Assembly (NCBI GenBank): GCA_030704615.1
Contig: CM060733.1
Span: 46,996,001 to 47,060,000 of the forward strand
Reading direction: 5' to 3'
Source: Takakia lepidozioides
Taxonomy: Eukaryota; Streptophyta; Takakiopsida; Takakiales; Takakiaceae
DNA length: 64,000 nt
Shown here: positions 31,861 through 44,005 of the stretch, piece by piece
Layout: each line of letters opens with the position of its first letter
Numbering within the stretch: position 1 is the first letter of the stretch
Notes under the pieces: generated by a model
What the model saw: only the letters and a program-made list of their open reading frames with translations
Database searches by the model: none
Told to the model about the DNA's origin: nothing
Translations under genes and position numbers: made by a program

Positions 31861-33200
31861 ACATGTGTATTGTGAACAATGAGAATGGCAGGATGCCAAG
31901 ATGAGATTGTTTCCTTGTTCACTTATCAAGAAAGCAAGTGAATGGTATGCAAGATTCCCTGATAATCATTTCCTAACCTGGAATGGCTTGAATACAGCAT
32001 TCCGAAATAGGTTCAGGACAAGTAAAACTGAGGATGAAGTGTAAGGAAGTTTACAACAATTAAAGCAAAAGAAGCATGAAACTGTTGAGGAGTATATGGA
32101 AAAAATGGAATTGATGATGAAAAAGCTGGCTGTTGTACCAGCACCAGGTTTACAGAAGACTTGGTTTGTGAGGGGACTAAGACCAGAGTTGCAGAAGAAA
32201 GTGGATATGTTACCCCATAATACAATGGAGGAGGCATTTGAAACAACGAACAGAATTGAGCAATTGGGAATGCTCAGGAGAGAGAAAAGGGATGATGAGG
32301 ACTCTGAGGACGAGTCAGATGAGGAAGAAGAGCAAGAACTGAAAAGGAAGAGTAAGAGGAAGGAGAAGTTGAAGAGGGATAACTATGAGAAAAGATTAGA
32401 AGAAATCTTGAAGAAGTATGCCACAGAGGCTGCAACACATTGAAGGAAGGGTGTTTGGTGTGCAAAGTGCCAGAATGAAGGCCATACCACCACTGAATGC
32501 CACATGAAGGAGAAACATTGTACTATCTGTAAAATGGATAACCATTCTACTGAGAATTGTTACTACAACAGAAGGACAGCAGCTAGAGAACCTAGGCAAG
32601 TAAGGGTGCATCAAGTGCAGCCCCAGCCAAGAAGAAACAGTGATCAGGACCACTATGGTAGGCCTGGTGGTTATAACAATGGCATGGAAGGGAGAGGTAA
32701 TTCAAGAGGGAATTACCAAGGGAATTCCAGAGGCAACTATCAGGGTAATCCAAGGGGGAATTACCAGCCAGGGAATCAGGATTACAGAAATAATCCTAGA
32801 GCAGACCAAGGGCGAGGACCCAATGGTGAAGAACTGTGTTACTATTGTAATCAGGCAAGCCATCACAAGGCAGCCTGTCCATTCTGGATTAGACACCAGA
32901 ATGAGATGAGAGCTCTTGTGAATGAGGGCCCAGTGGTGGCAGCTCACATGGTTAGGCCATGTGTTGTACCCGAAGTAAGTACAATGATAGTAACGAGAAG
33001 TAAAGCCAAACTAATACCTCCAGTAGTTGCGGAAGATGATGATAATGAAGATGGCAGTGATGTGCCTGAAGATGATGAGGCTTGGAGAGATGAGAAAGAA
33101 CTGCACAAAGAAGTGGCAGATACCATAGGGAAATGCAGAAGAGTACTGATATTCCTATGGCAGATTCCTCTGATTCTGATGGAGAAGAAGAAGTGAGTGA
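31861..33200 (+). pseudogene. gag core and nucleocapsid with three zinc knuckles
   Basis: Retrotransposon gag core (EWYARFP-type, LKQKKHETVEEYMEKM, FVRGLRPELQ), interrupted by stops near 32042 and 32441. An acidic/basic linker follows, then three CX2CX4HX4C knuckles: CAKCQNEGHTTTEC, CTICKMDNHSTENC and CYYCNQASHHKAAC. Between knuckles 2 and 3 lies an NRGNYQG-type repeat. Gag packages element RNA. The copy cannot make an intact protein. Confidence 0.75.
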
Positions 33201-34368
33201 GGATAAAAGGAAGAAAGAAGCTGTAGACATGCAGAGTAATGAAGGGACTTTGGCTGAAGTAATATGCCAGACCAAAGCAGAGATTACCATTGGACAGCTA
33301 TTGGATGTGGCACCTTATTGTAGACACAGGTTGTATCAGGCAATCAATCAAATTGCCCATGTGACAGGAAACACAGACCTGAACAGCAAGGTGACCAGTT
33401 ATAATGTGAAGCCGGAAGGGCGAGAAACAGTCATGGACTTTGATGATTCTATGCCAGTAATCCAATTGAGAATTGGAATCACAGAACTAACTGATGTACT
33501 GATAGATGGAGGCTCTGGAGTGAATATCATGACAGACCAATTAAGGCAGAAGCTTGGTCTAAGTAACATGAAACCAGCCCCATTTACAGTAACAATGGCA
33601 TATCAAAGAAGTGTACAGCCATTGGGATTGATAAGAGGAGTTAAGATACAGATTCAAAAGATGATCTTTATGATCACAGTAACTGTGTTAAAAATGGATG
33701 AAGTCATGGAAGCTTACTCCTTATTGTTGGGACGTCCATGGCTGAAACAGGCTAGGGTATTCCATGACTGGAATTCCCAGTTACTAACTGTGCATAATGG
33801 GATGCACAAGATACAAATTACCACTAAGAAATCTAGTAGATTACCTGCTACGAGAAGACCCCGAGGGGTCAGGGAGTATGACTGGAGGGGAGGACTGGAT
33901 GAGGAGCAGGAAGCTACTCTGTTCGCTGCATACCCAGAGTGGGAGCAGGTTGCAGAGATGGAGCTGGAAGGCCTAAGTTGTTTAAAAGGTATCTGTTGTG
34001 GTGTAGTGACAGCAACACCAATTGAAGGTGAAATAAGCAGTTACCCACCACATTTTTATGAAGAAAGAGAAGGAGAAATGGAAATCCTAGAGGAACCAGC
34101 CACTGTGAGTTTACAGGATGAAGTGGTGACTGGTTGGACAATCACGGCTGATGAGCAGGTGAGAGAAGCGAAAGTGGGAACTGAAGAGGAACCGAGGATG
34201 GTGAAGGTAAGGGCTGATTTGGAGCCAAAATTCTTTGAGGAAGCTAAGAGTTTGTTCATCAAATACAGAGATGTATTTGCTTGGAGCTACAAGGATCTAA
34301 AAGGGATACCACCTGAGATCTGTCAGCATAAGATTGAATTGGAACCAAGGTCAGTACCAATCAAATAG
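33133..34368 (+). pseudogene. pol: aspartic protease and start of reverse transcriptase
   Basis: Open over 411 codons. The retropepsin motif LIDGGSGVNIM lies near residue 123, with the LLGRPWL flap/end motif 70 residues later. Near the end YKDLKGIPPEICQHKIEL is the classical entry to gypsy RT. It closes with a TAG after RSVPIK, a position where relatives continue; the RT frame goes on immediately after it. Confidence 0.85.
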
Positions 34369-34380
34369 GCAAGGTACAGA

Positions 34381-35109
34381 ATGAATCCCAACTATGCACA
34401 GAAGGTTGGAGAAGAGATCAAGAAGTTGGCTGAGGCTAAGTTTATATACTCGATAGAGTATACAACTTGGTTGTCACTCATTGTGATAGTTCTCAAGAAG
34501 AATGGTAAACTGAGAGTTTGTGTGAACTATAAGAAGTTGAATGCTTGCACGAAGAAAGATCATTTTCTTTTGTCATTCACAGAAGCGGTATTGGACACTG
34601 TGGCAGGCCATGAGATGTACTCATTCATGGATGGCTTCAGTGGTTATAATCAAGTGCAAGTGGCAGAAGAAGACCAGGGAAAGACGGCTTTCATCACAGA
34701 CTAGGGTGCTTATGCATACAAAGTCATGCCTTTTGGACTTTGTAATGCACCAGCAACCTTTCAGAGAGTGATAAGTGAATCTTTTCATGAGTATCTAGAT
34801 GATTTCATGCAGGTGTTCTTGGATGATTTCAGTGTGTACAGCTCTAAGAATGAGCACTTGCATAAATTGGAGTTATGTTTGGCCAGATGCAGGATGAGAG
34901 GTCTGGGCCTGAATCCAGAGAAGTGTACTTTCTGTGTGAACTCATGGGTGCTTTTGGGACACATTGTGTGTAAGAGGGGACTTCTTGTGGATCCCAGGAA
35001 GACAGAGGCCATTAAAGCCTCTCCACCACTAGTAAATGTTAAGAGTCTAAGGAGATTCCTTGGACAAACCAGTTATTACAGAAGATTTGTCAAAAGTATG
35101 CACAGATAG
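34381..35109 (+). pseudogene. pol: reverse transcriptase core
   Basis: KNGKLRVCVNYKKLNACT, YSFMDGFSGYNQV, then a TAG at 34702 where relatives usually have Trp, then VMPFGLCNAPATFQR and the catalytic FLDDFSVY. The thumb follows (GLGLNPEKCTF, LGHIV, LRRFLGQTSYYRRF). A frameshift at about 35095 moves the frame to YAQIGAPLSKLLKKDAVFAW. Family known: Ty3/gypsy RT. Dead copy. Confidence 0.9.
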
Positions 35110-35708
35110 GAGCACCATTGAGCAAGCTTCTGAAGAAAGATGCAGTGTTTGCATGGACAGCTGAATGTCAACAGGCTTTTGAGGAACTTACATTGTGAGT
35201 AACAACTACACCTGTGCTGATTAACCCTCACTGGCATGTAGTATTTCATGTTCACTGTGATGCCTCAGGAGAAGCGTTGGGAGCGGTGTTAGCCCAAAAT
35301 GTTACAGGAAATATAGATTCACCGGTGTATTATGCTAGCAGGTTGATGAACAGTGCTGAAAGGAACTATAGCACAACTGAAAGAGAAGCACTGGCAATGA
35401 TTTATGCAGTCAAGAAATTCAGGCATTACCTATTGGGAAGAAAGTTTATGTTTTATGTGGATCACCAGGCTCTGATATATCTGGTGAACAAACCTTTGAT
35501 AAGTGGAAGGATAGCAAGATGGTTAATAATCTTGGACAAGTTTGAGTTTGAAGTTGTTTACAAGCCTGGCCATTTGTATCTTGTGGCAGATTATTTGTCA
35601 CGCCTAACAACAGGAGAGCCCGCCACAGGAGTAGACGACCAATTGCCTGATGCGAGTTTATTTGCAATGGAGGTGCAAGGAAGTGCAGATGAATGGTTAG
35701 ATTGGTAG
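35110..35708 (+). pseudogene. pol: RNase H
   Basis: FHVHCDASGEALGAVLAQ with the first catalytic Asp, then YYASRLMNSAERNYSTTERE with the Glu, YVDHQALIYL with a further Asp, and a tail PGHLYLVADYLSRL. A TGA lies before VTTTPVLI near 35196, and a TAG at 35706 follows EWLDW. Confidence 0.88.
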
Positions 35709-36608
35709 TGGTCAATCAGATACTACCTTACGCATGGTCAGTGCCCACCTAGTTATGGTAAGGAGCAGAGGAAGAGAATCGCTATCAAGGCTTTACCTTA
35801 TACTATGGTAGGAGGCAGAATGTATAAGCTAGGACCTGATGGAGTACTTAAACGATGTTTGTACCACCATGAAGTAAATAAAGTTTTGGAGGAAATTCAT
35901 AAAGGAGTGGCTGGAGGACATTTTGGAGAAGAGACTACCAGTAGGAAGATACTACTTGCAGGTTACTGGTGGCCTACTTTGTTCAAGGATGTACACAAGT
36001 ATTGTCAGAGTTGTGATGAATGTCAGAAGCCAGGACCCTTGCAGAGATATGGGAAGATGGCTTTGCATCCTACGATGCCTACTGAACCATTTCAGAAATG
36101 GGGACTAGACTTTGTTGGACCAATTAACCCACTGGCCAAGAATACACATAACAAGTATATAATTACAGCCACTGATTATACTACGAAGTGGGTGGAAGCT
36201 AAAGCTCTGAGGGACAACACAGCTAAGTCCACAACAAGGTTCCTGTATGAGAACATACTTACACGATTTGGCTGTCCCTTGGAATTTATCAGTGACCAGG
36301 GAAGTCACTTCATTAATGAGACCATTGAACTATTGACCAAAGAGTTCATGATTGTGCATAGGAAGAGTACAACATATTACCCACAGGGTAATGGGCAGGC
36401 AGAGGCTACCAACAAAATACTATGTACTATCTTGGCTAAGATAGTCAATGCAAACAGAACGGATTGGGATACAAAGTTACTGACAGCTTTGTGGTCATAC
36501 AGGACTTCATATAAAGTCGCCACTAAGTATACACCATTCCAATTAGTTTATGGTATGGAAGCTTTACTTCCAGTGGAATCAGGGAGAACAGCAGCAAGCT
36601 CACCATGA
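35709..36608 (+). pseudogene. pol: integrase
   Basis: The HHCC zinc domain ([23 protein letters not shown]) is followed by the DDE core ([32 protein letters not shown]) and the family signature [15 protein letters not shown]. The frame stops shortly after. No chromodomain is seen. Confidence 0.9.
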
Positions 36609-36630
36609 TGACCCTTAGCAGGCCATGCTT

Positions 36631-37629
36631 ATGAGTTCCATAAGCAAGACACTTAATTTGTTTGGCACTTATGTGAAATCCCATGTTCCATCTACCCAAT
36701 TGGCAGTTTTGAGGGAGGAACTCAGGAAGGAGTTTGAGGCTTGACTTGCCACTGAGTTTGCAAACAAGGTCGATGAGGAGGTCAATCTCAAGTTACAGCA
36801 AGAGTTAGAGGATACAAAAGCTGCTTTGCAGTTGGCCAAGGAACATTTGATTGAAGCAGGCCTCGCGGAGGACCAGTTGCACAAAGCACATAAACAACAG
36901 TTATACCAAATGCAGGTAAAGCATGAGGGCAAGTTGCAAGAAGTGAATGCACTACATACAGAGTTGCAGGCAGTACATGAGAGGATGACCATACAATGTG
37001 CTACACTCACAACTACTCTTGAGCAAACTGCATTAGAAGTTAACAGACAAGGGGAGAGATGTATAAAGGCAGAGGCAGAGAAAGTCGAGTAGGCGAAACT
37101 CATTGTAGATATGAAGAATACAATCTGTTGCAATGAGAATACTTTCAAGCAATACAGACAGGTTGAAGCTGACCAAGAGAGGTACATCCTGGAGTTGCAA
37201 CAAACGGTCATGGTAAATAGAATTGAACTCTCTGTGGCTAACAAGGCTTGGAAGGAAGCCAATAATATGGCTGCTGCCTATGCGAGTTTGGTTGAACCTC
37301 ATGCGAAGCGCATGGAGGCTTTACAGCAGCAGTTAGATGTGTACAGGCTCACAGAGGAGTAGACTCTCAGGGGTGCCACACGCAACTTGGTGGATAACCA
37401 CCTTATGCAGGTCTGGTTAGCATAAGGGCCGGTGAAAGGCAAAGCACCACGGAAGCTCACCCAGGGCGAGATGAATGAGCTCAGGCTGCAGGTGCAGAAC
37501 ATTGCCACAACTACTATAGACAATGTCTATAGTAGCATAGCGGAGCTATAGGAGGATGTAGAAGGCCTGCAGACTCAGGTGGATGACCTGAGTTCAAATA
37601 TTGACAAGAGAGTCTTTATACCTGAGGAG
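36631..37629 (+). pseudogene. Extra retrotransposon ORF after integrase, 5' half
   Basis: From ATG 36631 one frame runs 333 codons to the insertion site of element A and continues in phase at 52514. Five in-frame stops (36742, 37090, 37360, 37423, 37549) are each TGA, TAG or TAA that C-to-T change would make from CGA, CAG or CAA. The encoded protein is a long K/E/Q/L-rich coiled coil (EELRKEF, LQLAKEHLIEAG, ELQAVHERM). Position matches the additional ORFs of some plant gypsy lineages. No envelope-like signal or membrane segment is seen, and the function is unknown. Confidence 0.75.
37621..37629. repeat. Target site duplication of element A, left copy
   Basis: CCTGAGGAG, identical to 52505-52513. 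Nine bases is the size typical of Mutator-like elements. Confidence 0.88.
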
Positions 37630-37700
37630 GAGGTTTGCTATTTCATGAGCATGAGCGGCATGAGCAGAGTAGTAACACAATCGGTTTTCATGAGCAGAAG
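37630..37700 (+). repeat. Left terminal inverted repeat of element A
   Basis: TGCTATTTCATGAGC at 37636-37650 followed by further CATGAGC units. Its reverse complement is at 52484-52498. The outer six bases match the right end only partly. Confidence 0.8.
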
Positions 37701-37859
37701 TACAAATTTCGAAAATAAAAAACAATAAAAAACAATAAAAAACAATAATTTAATGCAATGTGTCAGAAAAAACAAATATATTATTCGGCCCCTTGAAGGG
37801 AAAATTGCACTTTTGACAGTTGTGCTCATGATATTTTGTCTTCCGCTCATGCCAATTCC

Positions 37860-38245
37860 TAGCGACATGTGCAAATATGGCGCCGAATTTCGCGGTAATA
37901 GGGTCCGTAACCTGAAAAAACGGCGACGTATTTCGCGGCAATAGGTCTCTCTGGCGAAAAATGGTGCCGAATTCCGCGGCTATAGGTCCCCTCATGACAG
38001 GTAATTCGGCGCCATTTTTCCAGTGCATGTTCGGACTTAGCCAGTTTTCGGCCCAAAAAAGAGAAATTCGGCGCCATTTTTCCAGACACGGTACCAGTGC
38101 ATGTTGGGACTTAGCCAGTTTTCGGCCCCAAAAAGAGAAATTCGGCGCCATTTTCCCAAACACAGGTACCAGTGCATGTTGGGACTTAGCGAGTTTTCGG
38201 CCCCAAAAAGAGAAATTCGGCGCCATTTTTCCAGAAATGGCCCCA
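37860..38245. repeat. Left subterminal repeats with TTCGGCGCC core
   Basis: Three tandem units of about 73 bp (GGGACTTAGCCAGTTTTCGG, AAATTCGGCGCCATTTTT, then CAGTGCATGTTGGGACT), preceded by single ATGGCGCCGAATTTCGCGG motifs in the other orientation. The same core fills the central array and one intron of the cargo gene. Confidence 0.85.
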
Positions 38246-38390
38246 GAACTGCTTCTGTTGGATCTCAGTTTGAATGGAATATTGCCTCATTCCAGGAGTT
38301 TTGGGGTGCATTTCATTACACTGCAAAAAAAAAGTCTGATACAGCAAAATGCATTTGAAAATATCCATATGGAGGATTCCGTTTGCCCCA

Positions 38391-41300
38391 TCAATGATTT
38401 CTGGAATCCCTAAGAAGGAGTTTGTGCAGCTCGTTCACGCTCAACGCCGGTGCATGAATAAAGTCATCAATAGTCACGTTCATCCTCAACCTCTTCAGGT
38501 AAATGTAATACAGATGCTTGCACGGATAATACTTCGAACCCTTCTTTGCTTCCATCAACGAGAAGTCCGTACAGTTGCAAGTCGGCTCCACTCCAATCGT
38601 AATTGTGTATACATCGTCGCGTACAGCCGAGCCGGCCGTTGCCATCCGATACACACGCCCAAGGCCGGGTGGGGGTACGTCCACGGAGCTCTGAATAGTG
38701 CAAGCCATCCCAAGAGCATTGGCAATCCGAGTCTCATTCAACTTGTTGGGAGGGTGTCGTCTCTTCACTCTTCCGAATCGCATTGTGGGATGTGCAGAAT
38801 TGTCCAATCCGTCTCTACTGGACCGAGCAGTATGCAATGGCTGGGTCTGAGGAACCGGAAATGCGTGGGCCGGGATGTCTGTGCGTTGCACCATTCGAAA
38901 TCCTGCTGCAGATAGAGCATCCGCCTCATTCTGAGAGAGGCTGCAACCCGGTGCAACAGGCCAGACGCCCGGAGGCTCCGGCATTCCCTGAATCCCGTAC
39001 TTGGGCTTGCCAAATACACAGGTCATTATGTCGTGCCTACAGAACCAAAATGTCTGCGTTGTGGCGTGAGCAAATGTGGGAGTCAAAAATCTGCCGCTGA
39101 AACAAGGTGCAGGTACAGCACCGTGTGGGTTCCTCCGAATCATCTCACCACAGCGTGCTCTCGTATCCACCCGGATGGCGCAACACTTCCCTCGAAATGC
39201 CGGCAATGTCCTCGCAATTCTCCACTGTGACTCCGACACTCTTGTCTCCACAATGGGAATGTTGTATTGCTTTACTACAGATGGCTCGTTATGTTGCCGG
39301 GGCACGCGCCCTGTGCTCAAAGGAGATGGCGATCTTGAACGTGCAGGACTTCCGGTGCTCGACGAGACCTCCTCGGACAACATCACCGGACCACGAGGGA
39401 GCGTGCGAATATTCTTGTCAGCTCGCCATGAATCCTCTTCTCCGCCAGGTGCCTCGTCAAGTCTTCGTCTCACTGGACGGGTATGAACATCTCCTTCCAA
39501 ATGTTGGCCTCTTCGCAGCAATGGCGTGTCCCGAAGGCCCTCTCGCAAGGCCGCCGCCCACTTCCGAGGATTCTTCGATCTGGAGGCAGTCCGCATCAGC
39601 ATTTCCTGCCTGTCCGGCCCCAAGCCCCACTGTTTCCCTTTCAAGAACTCGTTGTACCTGCATTGCTGCATAATTGACCTCACAATGTCCTCCGTTGTGG
39701 CAGTGAGGATGTCCACCAGATGCGCCGCAGAGGAGGCACGCCAGGAAGAGTGCACTGATTCGGCCATGTTTGTCGTGGGCATGTCGGTGTCGGAGTCGAG
39801 ACACATTTCCTGCACAAGCACATGTTGAGGTTACAAGCAAGTTACAAATATGGCCAAGAATAATATCCAACGGGACGCGAATTCGTGCAACTCACCTCCC
39901 GCATATAGTCGCCGAACTGGAGGAAACGATAATGCCACCATGCTAGCCAACTGACCATTGCTCCTTCGTCTGATTTCCTTACAGCACCTGACGATGTCCA
40001 CCAAGCCCGTATGCATGCAAACTGTGTCTCTGCATCATCCAAGGTGGGAGCGCGCTTCCACGCAAGGCACATGGAACGGTGCTCCTCTCTGAAATCTGGC
40101 GCCACGAGCCTGGTTGTGTACTGCGAAAGGCTCTGCAGAAAGTGGAACCCACAAGATCTCTCCTTGCCTTCCATGGGAACATTGGGGTCTTGCCCGTACA
40201 CCCTTCGGATGGCAGCCCAATTTGCTTGTGCGTTGTCCGCCATGAAACCACGGAAATTGGGAGGGGGCAATCCCGCCTTGGCCATCTGTTCGTTTATTCC
40301 CTGCCAAAGAAGCATCTCCGATTGTGTGTCCTCTCCTTTCATCTCACAAATAGCAATTGTCATTAGCATCCTGCAGTGGGTGTCGTAGACATGTGCACCC
40401 ATTGTCACCCACTGGTGATTTGTAATTCGCTTGATATGGTCGAACATGACCCAACTGTTTGACAAGTTCCCACTCGTCATCCTGTCGACCAGTTCGACGC
40501 CACTGCCAGGTCCACACGTGGACATTTTGAAACAACGATCTGCCTCAGTCCCTTGTCCTGGAAACCTACTTCCATGAATGTAGTCATATCCACATCGTCG
40601 CTTCACCTCCAGAATGGAGTGCATATCCGAGCCACGCCCAATTTTCTGTTTGCAAGAGACAATGTGGTTTCGGACATTCGGTGAACATACGTGGGACACC
40701 GACTCGAGCAATGCCTCCATTTCCTTCTCGTCGAGAGGAACTCTATCCGAGCCGTCTTCCGACATAATTCTGGCCAATGCCATCTTATGGGCGGCTTGGA
40801 GCTGTATCTGTTTGGGTTTGGCACCCGGTCTCAACTTAACCTCCTCCTGAACGAGCTGCTCTGCTTCGTGGGCAGCCTCCCGCGAGTTCCCCCTCGCCAA
40901 TTTGTGACAATGGGAACCAACGTGTATGCAAGCTCGGGTGAGGTCAGGGAAACGGTGCAACACATAGAACTGCTTGGCATTACAAACAGACATGCAGTGT
41001 GGTGGTTCTTTGCAATGCGCACACTTAAATGTGGAGTTCGGAACCTTCTCCTGAGCTCGAAATGGTTGGTGAGCTGTGCCTGTCCAATCGGTCTCGTTCC
41101 TGTGACCTCTGGATTTAAAGTGGAAGCAAGTTGGGGAGAAACACCGCAACGCGCCCGCACAAACAACGTAGCGCACCCGCACACCATCAAGCATCTTCAT
41201 GCTGGTGGTTTTGGTAACGCACCAAGGATGACCGTCATGTTTTCTATCCATATCTGTCAACATTCCGGACGCCCTCGAGTAGTCCGCCCGAGGAGGGAAC

Positions 41301-41977
41301 TCAAAGAAGACATTACCGTCGACGTCGGCGGGAAGGCATGTAACCGATTTAATTGCGAACTTGCTGTAGTCCAGCCCGGCCAGCTCCGACCGGTGTCCCT
41401 CCAGGTGAAGCCCTCGCAGAATTTCTAGAATAGATCGAACTGCGGTGCTCGTGCTGGGAATATGACTCCCTCCTCCACTGACGTCCATTGAGGACTTGCC
41501 TGATCTCCAGGACGACCTCGGAACTTCCATGACCTCGTCTGAGTCGGACAGGTTGTGAACAACCCGGTTCTCGGTCGTCTTCATGGATGGGTTCGGCTCT
41601 GGATTTACTTCGTTGCGGACTTCTCTCTTTGAGGTACCCACTCTCTGATTCGCGGATTGTTTCGTGGAAGGCGCCAGGATAGACGGTGCATTTGGCGGGC
41701 AAATGAAGTCCCCAACAGCCCTGTATATGACGCTGTCCGATGGTGGAACTCGCCATTCCCTGCCATCGCCGAAATCATCGTGGAGCACAACAATACTCTC
41801 GACAACAAGGCCGTTTGAGTCCTTCCTTTCCTCCTCCAAAAAAACCGACCCCGGTTTCAGGTGGTATCGAACGCACAGATATTTCTCCATCACCCGGCAG
41901 GTGTCCCCTCTGCACGGAAATGAAGCTCTATGCTCGTGAGGAGGGCAGTACACTGTAGCGCTCGGGTTTTCCGCCAT
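38391..41977 (-). CDS. Element A transposase, MULE type with C-terminal SWIM zinc finger
   Basis: Two exons, 39896-41977 and 38391-39809, joined in phase at a GT-AG intron; about 1166 residues, no stops. The ATG at 41977 (MAENPSATVYCPP) is preferred because the extension upstream lacks an ATG. Order: N-terminal region with KYLCVRYHL; a Cys/His cluster (DGHPWCVTKT, CFSPTCFHF, CAHCKEPPHC); transposase core with WVMFDHIK and FRGFMADNAQANWAAI as likely catalytic Asp segments, CGFHFLQSL, and TTNMAESVHSSW as the likely Glu segment. At the C terminus come a basic linker and the SWIM finger CNCTDF...YYPCKHLYYIYLKR. Known: MULE transposases combine this fold with SWIM fingers and make 8-11-bp duplications, as seen here. 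Catalytic residue assignment is by pattern, not alignment. It is transcribed away from the palindrome array, divergently to the cargo gene. Confidence 0.83.
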
Positions 41978-42280
41978 GGGAGATGTGCACACAAGACTGC
42001 CAGGATGGCGTGCGGGGAAGCTCCCTGGTAGAAGGGGGTGCAGCGATGGGAATGAATGCGATGCCGATTTGTCCGAGCGACGAAGCCTGATCCAAATCCA
42101 GGGAGCCAACTATCTCAAAAATCCACAGTCAGAGTGTTAATGAACCTTGTCTCCGGAATGCGGCCCCTCGTCTTTGCGCAATAACTGCCAACGGTATGCA
42201 GTCAGAAAGTGGGGGGCCGTCCGGATGATGACGGCTGAAGGGGATAAGCCGGCACCGTGCCGTCACATTACTACCCCCGA

Positions 42281-42950
42281 ATGGAAATTCGGCACCCAAC
42301 ATCCAACAGAGGAAGCCCGGATGAAGTCGCCTCGGGCGCAGAGGCCGGAGTGTGTGCGACAGATAACATCTTCTGGATGGAGATTCGGCGCCGAATTTCC
42401 ATCCGGTCCCCCCAAAGGGAGTCGTGTCGGGGGGTCAGGCCGAAAACTGGACGGCATAAAAACATCCCCAGATGGAAAAACGGCGCCGAATTTCCATCCG
42501 GGGCGATTCGGATGCAGTCGGGGAGGGGGGAGTGGCCTGCAGTTGGCTGTCACATTTCAACCCCCGGACGGAAATTCGGCAACGAATATCGAACAGGGGA
42601 CGCCCGGATGAAGTCGCCTGGGGCACAGAGGCCGGCCAGTGTGCGACAGAGAACATCCCCTGGACGGCCATTCGGCGCCGAATTTCCATCCGGGCCCCCC
42701 CAAAGGAAGTGTTGTCGGCGTGTCAGAGCGAAAACTGGCCGACATAAAAACCTCCACAGATGAGAAAACGGCGCCGAATTTCAATTCGGGGCCGTTCCAA
42801 TGAAGTCGGGGAGGGGGGAGAGGTCGGAACCTGGCAGTCATATTTCAACCCCCGGGACGGAAATTCGGCACCGAATATCCAACAGAGCGGCGGAGAGGCG
42901 GCACCTCTCCGACAGAGACCATCCCCCGGATGGAGATTCGGCGCCGAATT
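42281..42950. repeat. Central array part 1: about three units of roughly 285 bp
   Basis: Units start CCCCCGGACGGAAATTCGGC at about 42278, 42560 and 42848. Each contains GAATTTCCATCCGG, GAAAACTGG and CATAAAAAC blocks and two to three copies of the TTCGGCGCCGAA palindrome. Frames reading MEIRRRIS or GNSAPNFH arise from this repeat and are not genes. Confidence 0.85.
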
Positions 42951-42954
42951 TCCA

Positions 42955-43640
42955 TCCAGCAGGTAAGTGGAATCTCGGATGGATGGAGATTCGGCGCCGA
43001 ATTTCCATCCTGCAGGTAATTCGAATCGTGGATGAATGGAAATTCGGCGCCGAATTTCCATCCAGCAGGTAAGTCGGATCGGTGCCATATGGATATTCGG
43101 CGCCGAATTTCCATCCTGCAGGTAATTCGAATCGTGGATGAATGGAAATTCGGCGCCGAATTTCCATCCAGCAGGTAAGTCGGATCGGTGCCATATGGAT
43201 ATTCGGCGCCGAATTTCCATCCTGCAGGTAATTCGAATCGTGGATGAATGGAAATTCGGCGCCGAATTTCCATCCAGCAGGTAAGTCGGATCGGTGCCAT
43301 ATGGATATTCGGCGCCGAATTTCCATCCTGCAGGTAATTCGAATCATGGATGAATGGAAATTCGGCGCCGAATTTCCATCCAGCAGGTAAGTCGGATCGG
43401 TGCCATATGGATATTCGGCGCCGAATTTCCATCCTGCAGGTAATTCGAATCGTGGATGAATGGAAATTCGGCGCCGAATTTCCATCCAGCAGGTAAGTCG
43501 GATCGGTGCCATATGGATATTCGGCGCCGAATTTCCATCCTGCAGGTAATTCGAATCGTGGATGAATGGAAATTCGGCGCCGAATTTCCATCCAGCAGGT
43601 AAGTCGGATCAGTGCCGTATGGATATTCGGCGCCGGATTT
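42955..43640. repeat. Central array part 2: 106-bp tandem repeats
   Basis: Start points of GGTAATTCGA are at 43015, 43121, 43227, 43333, 43439 and 43545, an exact 106-bp period. Each unit carries two 20-22-bp palindromes (GAAATTCGGCGCCGAATTTC and a GATATTC variant) and a TGCAGGTAA block. The near-identity of units indicates recent expansion. Confidence 0.92.
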
Positions 43641-44005
43641 CCTCGCCATTTATTTCTGAGCGAGGAATTACCTTCGTGCAGGTAATTCCCATATAAGAAT
43701 TACCTTCGTGCAGGTAATTCGCATACAAGAATTACCTTTGTGCAGGTAATTTCCAGATGACAATTACCTTCCTGCAGGTAATTCCAATCGATGTTTATTC
43801 CTCGTCCAGAATTACCTGCACAAAGGTAATTCTCATCTGGAAATTACCTGCATGAAGGTAATTCTTGTATGTGAATTACCTGCACGAAGGTAATTCTTAT
43901 ATGGGAATTACCTGCACGGAGGTAATTCCTCGCTCAGAAATAAATGGCGAATCGAAATTCGGCGCCGAATATCCATATGGCACCGATCCGACTTACCTGC
44001 AGGAT
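43590..44005. repeat. Central long inverted repeat (about 200-bp arms)
   Basis: The left arm (about 43590-43790) and right arm (about 43800-44005) are reverse complements over most of their length. Matching outer parts read GTAAGTCGGATC...GGATATTCGGC against GCCGAATATCC...GATCCGACTTAC. Inside are AATTACCTTCGTGCAGGTAA units, themselves palindromic. As RNA or single strand this would form a long hairpin. It splits the array into two oppositely oriented halves. Confidence 0.82.

Noticed and set aside
36631-37629. Envelope-like gene making the gypsy element an errantivirus-type element
   Set aside because: The frame is a soluble coiled coil with no signal peptide or membrane segment.
42955-43640. 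CRISPR-like array
   Set aside because: The 106-bp units are repeated whole with no unique spacers, in a plant nuclear context inside a transposon.
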